Assembly (NCBI GenBank): GCA_965227315.1
Contig: OZ245737.1
Span: 2,170,001 to 2,234,000 of the forward strand
Origin: JANQHS01 sp965227315
Lineage (GTDB): Bacteria; Bacteroidota; Bacteroidia; Cytophagales; CCMP332
DNA: 64,000 bases
Reading direction: 5' to 3'
The notes below the pieces were generated by a model. The model had not been told where the DNA came from. It saw only the letters and a program-made list of their open reading frames with translations, and ran no database searches. A program made the translations under genes and the position numbers. The number at the start of each line of letters is the position of its first letter. Position 1 is the first letter of the stretch. Shown here piece after piece: positions 42,512-51,388 of this stretch.

Positions 42512-43399
42512 TTAGTTATTCTCAAAGACATTCTTCAGCAGCTCAAAGAAGCTCTTTTGCTTTTTGTGGGCAATCAGATAATAATCCCTTTCAGGGTAGT
42601 TGCCGGACTGCCATATGAGTTTAAGAGTTCCCATCTCAAGAAATTTTCTGGCATTTTCCAGCAAGGTGACACAGACCCCTTCGGTTCCGGTCAGTTCCTG
42701 AAGCATGAAATATTCATTGGGGATGGTGAAGTTGGTAAAAACCTTAGGCCTTCTTTTATTGAAGCTATGAAGCCAGAATAGCTTTATGAAGGGGTTGGTG
42801 GACATATGCGAGAACCAGACCTGCTGTTCTAACCAATGCTGAATTTTGTGTAGATCAGAATTCTTGATGTGTTGGTCAAGTTCAGTGGTATCCAAACCAG
42901 GATGACCAACAATGACCAATGGAGAGCTTAGGATCTTGTAGGAAAGGATATCAAAAGTTTCTACCTCCTGATGGATGATCGCCGCGTCGATCTCTTGCTG
43001 ATTCACCAGCTCAAAAAGCTCCTCTTTTTTTTCTTCAAATCGAATGCTTAAATGCTTGAAGCCACTGAGTTTGTCGGAAAGGAAGCTCTTGTACAAATGT
43101 TCGCTGATCCCCAGGACCAGCAGTTTTTCTTCCTTCTTAACACTTCGGCTATACATCGATTCTACTTCTTCCAGAGTGTCAAGGGATTCAATGATCAGAT
43201 TGTTCAAAAATTTTGCATTCTCGGTAGCTTCGACGCCTTTTGATTTTCTGATGAATAGTTTATGACCAACGTATGCCTCAAGCATACTCATTTGATTGCT
43301 AATTGCCGGTTGGCTCATGAATAGTTCTTTCGCCGCTTTCGAGTAGTTTCTGTGCTTGTAAACGGCTTTGAAAGTTCTATACCATTCCAGATTGATCAT
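42512..43399 (-). CDS. LysR family transcriptional regulator
   Basis: A 295-residue LysR-type regulator from ATG 43399 (MINLEWYRTFKAVYKHRNYS). HTH: KAAKELFMSQPAISNQMSML. Effector domain has EDFE-type redox Cys not seen. It is divergent from the SDR at 43496, with 96 bases between starts, the usual arrangement for a LysR protein and its target. The intergenic region has ATATCA/TGATAT arms at 43416-43451. Confidence 0.87.
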   Translation of the reverse strand: MINLEWYRTFKAVYKHRNYSKAAKELFMSQPAISNQMSMLEAYVGHKLFIRKSKGVEATENAKFLNNLIIESLDTLEEVESMYSRSVKKEEKLLVLGISEHLYKSFLSDKLSGFKHLSIRFEEKKEELFELVNQQEIDAAIIHQEVETFDILSYKILSSPLVIVGHPGLDTTELDQHIKNSDLHKIQHWLEQQVWFSHMSTNPFIKLFWLHSFNKRRPKVFTNFTIPNEYFMLQELTGTEGVCVTLLENARKFLEMGTLKLIWQSGNYPERDYYLIAHKKQKSFFELLKNVFENN

Positions 43400-43495
43400 A
43401 GATATAAAAATACTTATATCATGAGGCAAAACAAACTATTTCATTTGATATCACTTTTGTTCTACTCTTGCTTGTGAACAAAAAATTGTAGTCAA

Positions 43496-44221
43496 ATGAA
43501 CAGAATAGCATTAGTTACAGGAGCAAATAAAGGACTGGGCTTTGAAACTGCCCGACAATTGGCCACCGAGGGCGTTAAGGTTTTGATGGCCTCCAGAAAC
43601 AAGGAGAGAGGCGCGGAAGCGGTTCAAAAGCTGAAAGATGATGGATTGGATGTGGAGTTTGTGCAACTGGAGGTAACAAGCGAAGCGGAAGTGGATTCCC
43701 TGGTCCGGCATATTGACAGAGCATATGGTAAACTGGATGTACTGGTCAATAATGCGGGTATCATGCATAGTGGAGAGCCAACAGGCGTGAATACCGCGGA
43801 AGTCGTGAAAGCAGAAGTACTTAGGGAGACATTTGATGTGAACTTCTTTAGCCTGGTAAGCCTGACGCAAAAGTTGTTGCCGCTACTTAAGAAAAGCGAA
43901 TCAGGTAGGATCATCAATGTTTCGAGCATTTTGGGGTCCAATACAGTGCAGAGCGACGAATCCTCACCCTGGAGTGGCATTAAGCCATTCGCTTACAATG
44001 CCTCCAAGTCTGCACTTAATTCCTTTACGGTGCATTTGGCAGCAGCCCTAAAGGATACGAATATCAAAGTGAATTCGGCACATCCCGGCTGGGTAAAAAC
44101 GGATCTGGGAGGCAAAAATGCTCCTTTGGAAGCGCCAGAGGGTGCCAGGACATCGGTGAGTTTGTCATCGGCAGACTTCACCGGCAAGTTCGTTCATGAA
44201 GGAGAAGAAATCGCCTGGTAA
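43496..44221 (+). CDS. SDR family oxidoreductase
   Basis: A 241-residue classical SDR: TGANKGLGFE at residues 8-17, NNAGI, NVSSIL and YNASKSALN (Tyr-x3-Lys), then AHPGWVKTDLGG, as in carbonyl-reductase-like SDRs. Divergent from the LysR gene at 42512, so probably its target. Hairpin at 44232-44260 follows the stop. Substrate unknown. Confidence 0.9.
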   Translation: MNRIALVTGANKGLGFETARQLATEGVKVLMASRNKERGAEAVQKLKDDGLDVEFVQLEVTSEAEVDSLVRHIDRAYGKLDVLVNNAGIMHSGEPTGVNTAEVVKAEVLRETFDVNFFSLVSLTQKLLPLLKKSESGRIINVSSILGSNTVQSDESSPWSGIKPFAYNASKSALNSFTVHLAAALKDTNIKVNSAHPGWVKTDLGGKNAPLEAPEGARTSVSLSSADFTGKFVHEGEEIAW

Positions 44222-44231
44222 CATTTTTCAG

Positions 44232-44260
44232 GGCCTCCGAAGTCAATGGGCTTGGAGGCC
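44232..44260 (+). terminator. Putative terminator hairpin
   Basis: GGCCTCC at 44232-44238 pairs with GGAGGCC at 44254-44260, starting 10 bases after the SDR stop. The loop is 15 bases and no T-run follows on the plus strand; on the minus strand AAAAATGT follows weakly. It separates the convergent SDR and HExxH lipoprotein genes. Confidence 0.45.
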
Positions 44261-44329
44261 TTGCTTCACCGAAGTACAGGAATCCGATTAGATGGCGTTT
44301 ATGGGTCTGGCTTTATCGGCCAATGTTTT

Positions 44330-45322
44330 TTAATCCAATATACCCGACCGTTTTAGCAATTCTTCACGATTGAGGGTGTAAACGTCCTTCCAGGAATCAG
44401 GACTATTGTTGTTGACATAGCGCTCTATGATCCTATAGCCGATCAGGTATCCGATCGCTCCCGGGAGATCTTCTTTCAGCCTGGCGTTGCGCGAGCCAAA
44501 CATGTTCCTGACGCTTTGATCCTCGGACAAATAGTTTGCCTTAAAGTAGGTGAGGATAAAATCCCATTCTTCTTCGGCAGAAAGCAATTCTTCCTCCGTA
44601 TAACTCAAGCTCATCGCTTCGGAATAATCCGGTTTTCCTCCGATGTTGTTCCAATATAGCTTGTTCAAATAAACCGCAAACCCCTCGTTTATGCATACTT
44701 CCAATGCATTGTTTATGCTGTCCTGATTGAGATTGCCATAGATCTGATGATTCAATTCATGAGGAAACCAGTCTATTAAGGATGCAAGATCTTTGTTCTC
44801 AGGAAAACCAAAGTCGATGAACATGATGTCGTTTCCAACTCCACCCAGATTGGCAACCGAAGGCCCATAAAGCAAATACCATCGCCCTTTTGCCGAATGA
44901 CCGGTCAACTCGATCATGCCATCCCTTACCTCAAAAAAGGCCTCAAGCAATGCTTTATCATTGTTGTCAGAATAAAACAAACCGTTCTTTTCATCGAGCT
45001 TATCGATGATCCTGATTCCATAATGCTCACAGACCGCATCAAATGTCTCGATACTGCCCAGGTATCCATCCCAGACTTCCTGATAGGGGTAGTAGAGGGA
45101 ATCTCTGAAGATCCGGACACGTGTTGATGAATCGGTATTGACATGCTGATTGTAGAGTGCCAATTGCTTCTGAGAAATGTCAATTATTTGAAGATCATCC
45201 ATGATGTCTTCCCTGGAAATCCCTTCTGCTGATCTTGTATTCTTGTTTGGATCTTCCCCACATCCGGTCAGTACAACTATAAGCATTAACAGAAAAATTT
45301 TCAGTTTTAGCTCAGTTTTCAT
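44330..45322 (-). CDS. Predicted zinc-metallopeptidase lipoprotein
   Basis: A 330-residue lipoprotein from ATG 45322 (signal ending VVLTGC, Cys21); a longer in-frame form has an unlikely 75-residue head and overlaps the methyltransferase. HELNH at 188-192 and Glu213 in NEGFAVY form a gluzincin-like site, as in DUF2268 proteins. Third member of the lipobox-HExxH-EG set with 18727-20022 and 25297-26658. Function unknown; periplasmic or surface peptidase is inferred. Confidence 0.7.
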   Translation of the reverse strand: MKTELKLKIFLLMLIVVLTGCGEDPNKNTRSAEGISREDIMDDLQIIDISQKQLALYNQHVNTDSSTRVRIFRDSLYYPYQEVWDGYLGSIETFDAVCEHYGIRIIDKLDEKNGLFYSDNNDKALLEAFFEVRDGMIELTGHSAKGRWYLLYGPSVANLGGVGNDIMFIDFGFPENKDLASLIDWFPHELNHQIYGNLNQDSINNALEVCINEGFAVYLNKLYWNNIGGKPDYSEAMSLSYTEEELLSAEEEWDFILTYFKANYLSEDQSVRNMFGSRNARLKEDLPGAIGYLIGYRIIERYVNNNSPDSWKDVYTLNREELLKRSGILD

Positions 45323-45458
45323 ATTCGCTTTCTCCTTGTCTTCCAATGGATTGTCTTTGTTTTGAGGCTCCATCTTGGACATAAGATAATATGTGTGCGA
45401 AAATCCAATTGGCTCTTTTATGCGAATGGTGCATGATTCCTCTACAGGGATCGATTCT

Positions 45459-46310
45459 TCATGTCCCTCCCTTTTGGCATAGTGTAAATATGACATTGTC
45501 CCCGTTCCACAGATCACTTTCAGGCAGAATATCTTCCCTGAAGACAATGTTTGTGAATTTATGCGGTTGCAACATTTTGATCAGGTCTGCAGGAGAGAAT
45601 AGATGGGTCCAGAATCGATAGGTTTCTATATTTTCCTCTTCGTCCAACACGGTATGCTGATACAATATGACCTTTTCCTGTTGGTATAGGAACGATTCCG
45701 ACAATGCCAGGTATGGCGCATCTTTCCAAAACCCGGCCTTGCTGGCTTCCCAGCTCTTGGGTGTCAATTTTTCATCCAGATTATTGTCTTTCAAAACGTC
45801 AAAGATGAAAACACCATCATCTTTTAATGCGCCGTGGATAGATGATAAAAGGCTTTTTCTTTCTGAGGGCAGTATGACTCCCAGGTCGGTATAGATCAGA
45901 ACAATCAGATCGTATTTTTCAAGACCCAGCTCAGCGTCCAGATAGCTGATATTCCGATAGTCAATATTGAGTCCCTTTTCTTTTGCCGATCGGACAGCAT
46001 GATCGATTGAGTTCCCGGAGATATCAATTCCCGTTACACTATGTCCCGCATGAGCAAAGATCTCGGTGTAGAGCCCGGGACCGCAGCCCAGATCGAGGAT
46101 ATTGAGTTTGCTCTTTGCTTGTTGGCTTTCCAGGATCCACTGAGCTGTTTTTTCAATCGTCGATCTTTTCCGACTGGCAAGGTCGACGTCCGGATCAAGG
46201 TGGACCTGGAGCAATTGCTTGGATATATGCGGGTCGGTCCACATGAAGGAAGAGCCTTTTTCATAAAGAGCTGGCTTTTCAATCCTGGTTGGTAATTCAC
46301 GTATTTTCAT
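45459..46310 (-). CDS. Class I SAM-dependent methyltransferase
   Basis: A 283-residue methyltransferase from ATG 46310. Motif I ILDLGCGPGLYTEIFA at about residue 72, VTGIDISGNSIDHA, then DLIVLIYTDLGV and the strand after it. The first 60 residues (ALYEKGSSFMWTDPHISKQL) are typical of the YdaC/methyltransferase domain 11 group in Bacteroidota and Firmicutes. Substrate unknown. A gap of 137 bases to the HExxH lipoprotein holds no obvious element. Confidence 0.82.
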   Translation of the reverse strand: MKIRELPTRIEKPALYEKGSSFMWTDPHISKQLLQVHLDPDVDLASRKRSTIEKTAQWILESQQAKSKLNILDLGCGPGLYTEIFAHAGHSVTGIDISGNSIDHAVRSAKEKGLNIDYRNISYLDAELGLEKYDLIVLIYTDLGVILPSERKSLLSSIHGALKDDGVFIFDVLKDNNLDEKLTPKSWEASKAGFWKDAPYLALSESFLYQQEKVILYQHTVLDEEENIETYRFWTHLFSPADLIKMLQPHKFTNIVFREDILPESDLWNGDNVIFTLCQKGGT

Positions 46311-46385
46311 TTTTGCGTAAACAGAAGAGAATACAAGCGGCACGAGCAAGAACTCAAACTTTCATTTTTGCGCTCAAAGTTATGT

Positions 46386-47468
46386 TCACTGCCGGTTTGA
46401 TTTTTTTAAATTCTTAAAGTGTTTGACAATTTTTCCAAAATCTTTTTCCTTTTTGCGTTTTTCTGCAATTGTTGCTTCGTAATGTTCCCTTTCCCGCTCC
46501 ATTTTCAAGAAATTATCAAAAGATGATTTTTCTATTTCTCCCATCTCAATTGCAGATTTGACCGCACAATGTTTTTCAGTTGTGTGGGTGCAATCCGAGA
46601 ATTTGCAATGCTGCGCCAGCTTGTAGATTGTTTCAAAGGTACTGTTCAGACCATCTGAACTATCCGCGATCCCTACTTCACGCATTCCCGGATTGTCAAT
46701 AAGAATTGCACCATTTACCATGGGGACCAGCTCGCGGTGTGTTGTAACATGTCGGCCTCTATCGACACTACTACTAATGGCTGCGGTTTTCATTCGCTTT
46801 TCTCCATTCAAGTTGTTGATCAATGTTGATTTCCCAACTCCTGATGATCCCAAAAGGCAATATGTTTTTCCTTCATGAATAAGCTTTCTTAAATCTTCCA
46901 TCCCGGCTTTTGTTTTATTGCTCAGATAGACGATAGAAACACTGGTAATCCTGCTATTTACTTCACGCATTAGTTCATTCAACTCCTCTGCGTTTATTAA
47001 ATCGGTTTTGGTAATGACGATTATGGGTTGAATATTGGAATCATTGCAAATCGTTAAATACCGCTCTAATCTGTTGATATTGAAATCTCTGTTTACGGAC
47101 TGAACAATGAGTCCATAGTCAATGTTGCAGGCTATGATTTGCTTGTCGGCGGACTTGCCTGCCGCCTTTCGACTTAAGACAGAGTAGCGAGGTAAAATTG
47201 CATGGATCAAAGCTTTTCCTTCATCATATTCTGAAATTGATACCCAATCACCAACCGCCGGTAGTTCACTCATCGATGTTGCCGTGTACCTTAGGTTTCC
47301 GATGAGTTCACAATCCAATTCACCGGTTTCAGCATACACTTTGTATCGATCTTTGTGCTCTTGTATGACTCTTCCGACTCCCAGGGAGCCAAGGTTTTGC
47401 TCTTGCCGGTATTTTTCTAACCAGGAGTTATAGCCTAAGTCTTTGATATCCATTTTTTCGGAGCTCAT
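46386..47468 (-). CDS. rsgA: Ribosome small-subunit-dependent GTPase A
   Basis: A 360-residue circularly permuted GTPase that assists late 30S assembly. OB-fold N-terminal domain, then G4 TKTDL, G1 LLGSSGVGKSTLIN, G3 DNPGMREVG, followed by the zinc knuckle CKFSDCTHTTEKHCAV and a lysine-rich C-terminal tail. Slightly longer than housekeeping copies (about 300-310) at the N-terminus. It is one base from the MBL gene upstream, so the two are co-transcribed. Confidence 0.9.
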   Translation of the reverse strand: MSSEKMDIKDLGYNSWLEKYRQEQNLGSLGVGRVIQEHKDRYKVYAETGELDCELIGNLRYTATSMSELPAVGDWVSISEYDEGKALIHAILPRYSVLSRKAAGKSADKQIIACNIDYGLIVQSVNRDFNINRLERYLTICNDSNIQPIIVITKTDLINAEELNELMREVNSRITSVSIVYLSNKTKAGMEDLRKLIHEGKTYCLLGSSGVGKSTLINNLNGEKRMKTAAISSSVDRGRHVTTHRELVPMVNGAILIDNPGMREVGIADSSDGLNSTFETIYKLAQHCKFSDCTHTTEKHCAVKSAIEMGEIEKSSFDNFLKMEREREHYEATIAEKRKKEKDFGKIVKHFKNLKKSNRQ

Positions 47469-47469
47469 G

Positions 47470-48264
47470 CTACTGCATTTTGATTACATTGATGGTTTTA
47501 TTGACCAAGGCTTCAAATCGCTCCAATTTCGTTTTTTTCTCAATTTCGTAATGCATGGGGATAGCAATTTTTGGTTGGACTTCATTGATAATTTTGGCTG
47601 CTTCTTCTTCATTCATCGTCAGGTTATCGCCCCCAATAGGCACTAAGGCGATATTTATATCATAGAGTTGCTTCATTTCCGGAATGTAGTCAGTGTCTCC
47701 TGCATGATACACTTTGGTTCCATTCTTAAGCGAAATCACATAACCTAAATTCTCTTTTGATCTTGGATGAGCCTGAATCCATAAAAAAACAAATCTTGTG
47801 TTGTATGCCGAGATGGCTTGAATATTCAATCCTTCGAATTCTAAGGTCTCTGTTGGTCTTAATATCTGTATTTCGTTTGTGATATTCTTGAGTTTTCTAA
47901 ACGCTCCTTTCGAGCAAATAATCCTTGTATCATCTTTAATAAGGCTCTTAATATCCTTCAGGGATAAGTGATCCGGATGCGCATGCGTGATCAGAATAAG
48001 ATCTGCTGGTTCTGCATCGCCAACTTCTACGGGATCAATATAAATAACCTTGCCATCGGCCTTTAACTGAAAGCTGGAAGGGAAAAAGTGAGATTTGTTG
48101 ACTCTTATAGCTCCCCAAGTTGTAAGCCTGGTATTGTCGTCAATAACTACCTGTTGTGGAATTGGATTTCTCTTTTCACTCGCTGTTATTTTTACCATGG
48201 TGCAGCTTTGATTGACCAACAATACCAAATAGAACGATAAAAAAAGTAATTGGCCGCTTCTCAT
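47470..48264 (-). CDS. MBL-fold metallohydrolase lipoprotein (UlaG-like)
   Basis: A 264-residue metallo-beta-lactamase-fold enzyme with lipoprotein signal (LVLLVNQSC, Cys21). Metal motifs: ITHAHPDHLS (H-x-H-x-D-H), GDTDYI and PMHYEIE. The UlaG/UPF0173-like set includes lactonases and RNases; as a lipoprotein it acts outside. One base separates it from rsgA. The palindrome at 48312-48327 lies upstream of its start. Confidence 0.85.
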   Translation of the reverse strand: MRSGQLLFLSFYLVLLVNQSCTMVKITASEKRNPIPQQVVIDDNTRLTTWGAIRVNKSHFFPSSFQLKADGKVIYIDPVEVGDAEPADLILITHAHPDHLSLKDIKSLIKDDTRIICSKGAFRKLKNITNEIQILRPTETLEFEGLNIQAISAYNTRFVFLWIQAHPRSKENLGYVISLKNGTKVYHAGDTDYIPEMKQLYDINIALVPIGGDNLTMNEEEAAKIINEVQPKIAIPMHYEIEKKTKLERFEALVNKTINVIKMQ

Positions 48265-48311
48265 CTCTACCTGATCTTTTTTGCAAAATTAGATGCCTGA
48301 AGATCAGATTT

Positions 48312-48327
48312 TAGACGGCGCCGTCTA
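48312..48327. promoter_or_regulatory. Perfect 16-bp palindrome, TetR operator candidate
   Basis: TAGACGGCGCCGTCTA, self-complementary over all 16 bases, 48 bases before the MBL start. It overlaps the stop codon of the TetR gene (TAG, 48325-48327). Size and symmetry fit a TetR operator, and the adjacent gene is a TetR regulator. An intrinsic terminator is less likely as no T-run follows. Confidence 0.55.
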
Positions 48328-48876
48328 CTTTGATGAGTTTCTGGATTGCTTAAAGAGAAGAACCATTTGTCTGATATTCGCAAAGTAATCAATCAGCCAC
48401 TTCTCGTTGAGTGTTTCCACGGTAATTTGGAGATAAAAATTCTCCAGGCTTAGGTGTAGGACCATCTGTGCTAAAACACCATTCTCTGGTAATGAGATGA
48501 TGTTTTTCCATACCGGAAGTAATCCCTGGGCCGAGAATTGCATTATATGATCCAGGCATTCCTTAAACTCCGGGTTGTTTCTATGAATTCTCAGTTGGCG
48601 ATTAAATAACAGGTCGGTTTTGTGTTGAAGGATAATTGATATTAATTCCTTCTCATTTTTTGCTGCGGATTCTTTATTTGAAATGGTTTTTGCCCGACTT
48701 AGGTGCAACTCCAATAGTCTTTCGGTAAAGATTTCTAAGTCAGCAAACAGATGGTAAAATGAAGATTTATTCTTTCCTAATTCTTTCGACATACGTTCGA
48801 TCCTGAGAGCCTTGGAGCCTTCATAAGCAAAAGAGCGGTAGCCAACTTCTAACCAGGGTTTCTCAATTTCTTTCAT
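48325..48876 (-). CDS. TetR family transcriptional regulator
   Basis: A 183-residue TetR-type protein. HTH part LEVGYRSFAYEGSKALRIER, then ELGKNKSSFYHLFADLEIFT. The helical ligand domain is divergent. It is upstream of the MBL-rsgA pair on the same strand; a perfect palindrome overlaps its stop codon, so it probably controls the pair. Confidence 0.82.
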   Translation of the reverse strand: MKEIEKPWLEVGYRSFAYEGSKALRIERMSKELGKNKSSFYHLFADLEIFTERLLELHLSRAKTISNKESAAKNEKELISIILQHKTDLLFNRQLRIHRNNPEFKECLDHIMQFSAQGLLPVWKNIISLPENGVLAQMVLHLSLENFYLQITVETLNEKWLIDYFANIRQMVLLFKQSRNSSK

Positions 48877-49031
48877 TGTCGCAAGGAACGGATTCTCGAA
48901 TCTAAAATTAGTCTATTGTTGTAAATAGCCTGGTTAACTCATACAAGTGACTTGAATACCCTGTCTAAACTCGATTTATATAATTCCGGATCTAAATCCT
49001 TTTGCTCGGTTTTTATTGATAACCGGAGAAC

Positions 49032-49700
49032 TTATGCAAGGAAATCTTCCAGAAAGGAAAGGGTATCCATGATCCCATGAGCGAGAATGACTGGCCAAAG
49101 ATTTTTGCCAAATCTTAAATAAAGAAATCCGATCACCAATCCCGCGATAAGGATCATTAGGCCACCAATAATTCCGCGATTGTAGAAGTGAACCAAGCCG
49201 AACAGAAATGCCTGGGAGAAAACCGCAATGAAGAATTTGGACCTTGAACCTTCAAATATTTTAAGAACATGATGGAGTATGAATCCTCTAAAGATCATTT
49301 CTTCCATAAATCCACCGACGATCCAACCATAGGCCACCCACATCAAGAACATCGGAACGTTTCCGGCCATACCCTCGAATCTTGATTGTTGAACCGGAGC
49401 CGGGATCTCAATAAGCAATGAAAGTAACTGGTTCGTTATAGCTAGGGCAGCAATACTTGATACCAATACCAATGGCACCTGCCAGAAAAGTTTTGATGGA
49501 TTCTCAGGTCTTCTAAGCCCTAGGTCCGTCCACTTTCGATGATTCCTCCGAAGTAGAATTGTACATAATACCACCGTAAGAGTCGCGGTGATCGGTCCGG
49601 AGTAGTCCGGATAAAACTGGTATGAGACCCAATTTACCAGTGCGGCAAATATGACGACAGTGGCTAGGTTTAGTATTGCTCTGCTTTTATCACTTGTCAT
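49032..49700 (-). CDS. CPBP family intramembrane glutamic endopeptidase
   Basis: A 222-residue membrane protein with six to seven helices. CPBP/Abi motifs: EEMIFRGFI (Glu-Glu-x3-Arg), GLVHFYNRG (His) and ILAHGIMD (His). Such enzymes cleave membrane peptides, e.g. CAAX-type or bacteriocin-related proteins. Repeat copy A begins 17 bases upstream of its start. Alone in its unit. Confidence 0.88.
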   Translation of the reverse strand: MTSDKSRAILNLATVVIFAALVNWVSYQFYPDYSGPITATLTVVLCTILLRRNHRKWTDLGLRRPENPSKLFWQVPLVLVSSIAALAITNQLLSLLIEIPAPVQQSRFEGMAGNVPMFLMWVAYGWIVGGFMEEMIFRGFILHHVLKIFEGSRSKFFIAVFSQAFLFGLVHFYNRGIIGGLMILIAGLVIGFLYLRFGKNLWPVILAHGIMDTLSFLEDFLA

Positions 49701-49716
49701 TATTCTCGGGTTCAGC

Positions 49717-49813
49717 TATCCAATTAAGGAAAAGCTGGAGAATTTGCGCTTTAACTTCCACAAGCTGCGGTATATGTTATTCAGGTGGTATCGGGAAGAA
49801 ATGCCAGGGTGGT
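49717..49813 (+). repeat. Dispersed ~90-bp intergenic repeat, copy A
   Basis: Starts ATCCAATTAAGGAAAAGC and has TTAACTTCCACAAGCTGC (49751-49768), then GGTATCGGGA. Same orientation and same position (between a minus-strand stop and the next minus-strand start) as copies B (52559) and C (61306). In one frame all copies can be read as a similar peptide (NFHKLRYML..), but frames are broken in B. Confidence 0.7.
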
Positions 49814-49916
49814 TCGCTACGAAACTCTTGGGATCGGTCTGAATTCTTGATCAATAACTGGCTTAGGGTCATTCCTGGTAAGGATGAATGGAGCAACGGA
49901 CTCTGCTTCTGGTCGG

Positions 49917-51317
49917 CTATGGCTTCAACCTATAAAGTGTTTCAACCATTTCTTCATTGAAATTAAACTCTAATTCTTGGGTCTTCTCTTTTGGGGTAGG
50001 CGCAAACGTGATCTTTAATGGGATCACCTTGGCGTGAAAAGTATTTTCATTGGATGGGTATAAGTATACGGGTTTGTCACCATGGGAGGTGAGTGTATAT
50101 TTTCCATCAACTATTTTGATCTCAACTGTGGTTTTTTCACTTGGAAAATCATAGATACCCAAGTGCTTCTCCATTGATTTGTCAACAGGGATTGTTTCAG
50201 GTGCCGGATCCGGAAGCTCATATTCTTTGGCGAGCAAAATTCTTCGAATGGTAGAGCCCAAAACGCTGCGTTCACTATATCGACTATTGCACAAGGCGAT
50301 GATCAAGATATCATCGTTTTCATAATAGCGCATCATCGATTTATAGCCATAGATCCTTCCGGCAAAAGCAATGATCAGAAAAGGACGTTCTTCGTTTGAG
50401 TAATCATAGATTTCCCAACCATAGCTATGATAGAGGCTCGAGTTTTTGTTTTCGTATTTCACCGGCCATTTTAACTTCATCATCCTTACGGTATTGTAGG
50501 AAACCAGCTTCCCATTCTCCAATGCGTTAAAAAAGGCCCACATGTCGTCCACAGTAGAGTATAGTGAACCGCCACCGCCAAAGGAATAACTATCAAAATA
50601 TACCGCAGGCCCTATGTCGTTTACATCATTTTTATCCGGGGCCATGCCAATTCCGATCGAGAGCCCTTCGACCTCCTGGCTTTTGGATTTCTTCACGCCG
50701 GTATTTGCCATTTGGCATGGCTCGAAAATGTGTTTCTCAAAGTATTGATCAAAGGTCATTTCACTGACCGTTTCAAGTATATAGGTCAGGGCATAAAAAC
50801 CAACGCTGGAGTAGGATTCCTTATCTCCAGGAGCAAACTCAAGGGTGTCATTCTTGATGGAGAATAAGCGCTCTTTATAGCTGACTTCTGCATCATAGTC
50901 CTGATGAGAATCCCTTCTCAATCCTGATTGATGGGTTAGTAAATGATGAATACTGATCTGATCTGCCCCATTGATCTCGGGTAACCACTTCGAAAGCTTA
51001 TCGCTTAGGGAGATCTTTTTTTGCTCGATCAGTTGAAGAATGGCAACCGAAGTAAATAGCTTGGTGACCGATCCAATAAAGTATTTTGAATCGACGCTGT
51101 TGCTTTTCTCTGTTTCCGGATCTGCCAAACCAAAAGCTCCTTTGTAGATGACCTCTCCCTTTTGGGCTACTAAAATTGAACCGCTATAAGGCGTTTTGCT
51201 GTTCACATTGGCTTCCAGTAATTCCTCGATCTTTTCCAGATGATCCTGGGCCGAAACTTTATACGCGGAGCTAATCGCTAAAACAACAAAAAGGGCTTTT
51301 ATGAACGTTTTTTGCAT
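49917..51317 (-). CDS. Exported serine hydrolase with altered motifs
   Basis: A 466-residue protein with signal peptide (1-23, AYKVSAQ). Serine beta-lactamase-like domain: SVTK nucleophile motif at ~87, but the Tyr-x-Asn reads YSSVGF and the His-x-Gly position reads AFAGRIYG, so two usual motifs are changed. The C-terminal ~100 residues form a DUF3471-like beta domain (GIYDFPSEKTTVEIKIVDGK, LEFNFNEEMVETLYRL). Downstream of and in line with the 7TM-AraC gene. Substrate unknown. Confidence 0.83.
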   Translation of the reverse strand: MQKTFIKALFVVLAISSAYKVSAQDHLEKIEELLEANVNSKTPYSGSILVAQKGEVIYKGAFGLADPETEKSNSVDSKYFIGSVTKLFTSVAILQLIEQKKISLSDKLSKWLPEINGADQISIHHLLTHQSGLRRDSHQDYDAEVSYKERLFSIKNDTLEFAPGDKESYSSVGFYALTYILETVSEMTFDQYFEKHIFEPCQMANTGVKKSKSQEVEGLSIGIGMAPDKNDVNDIGPAVYFDSYSFGGGGSLYSTVDDMWAFFNALENGKLVSYNTVRMMKLKWPVKYENKNSSLYHSYGWEIYDYSNEERPFLIIAFAGRIYGYKSMMRYYENDDILIIALCNSRYSERSVLGSTIRRILLAKEYELPDPAPETIPVDKSMEKHLGIYDFPSEKTTVEIKIVDGKYTLTSHGDKPVYLYPSNENTFHAKVIPLKITFAPTPKEKTQELEFNFNEEMVETLYRLKP

Positions 51318-51333
51318 AATACTCTATTGACCT

Positions 51334-51357
51334 GACAATGAATTTGGTCACAATGAA
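51334..51357. promoter_or_regulatory. Direct repeat before serine hydrolase
   Basis: GACAATGAA (51334-51342) and CACAATGAA (51349-51357), 15 bp apart, 17-40 bases upstream of the hydrolase start and downstream of the AraC stop. Possible regulator half-sites; weak. Confidence 0.25.
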
Positions 51358-51388
51358 AAGAGAAAATATGCCTTGAGATCGACTCACT

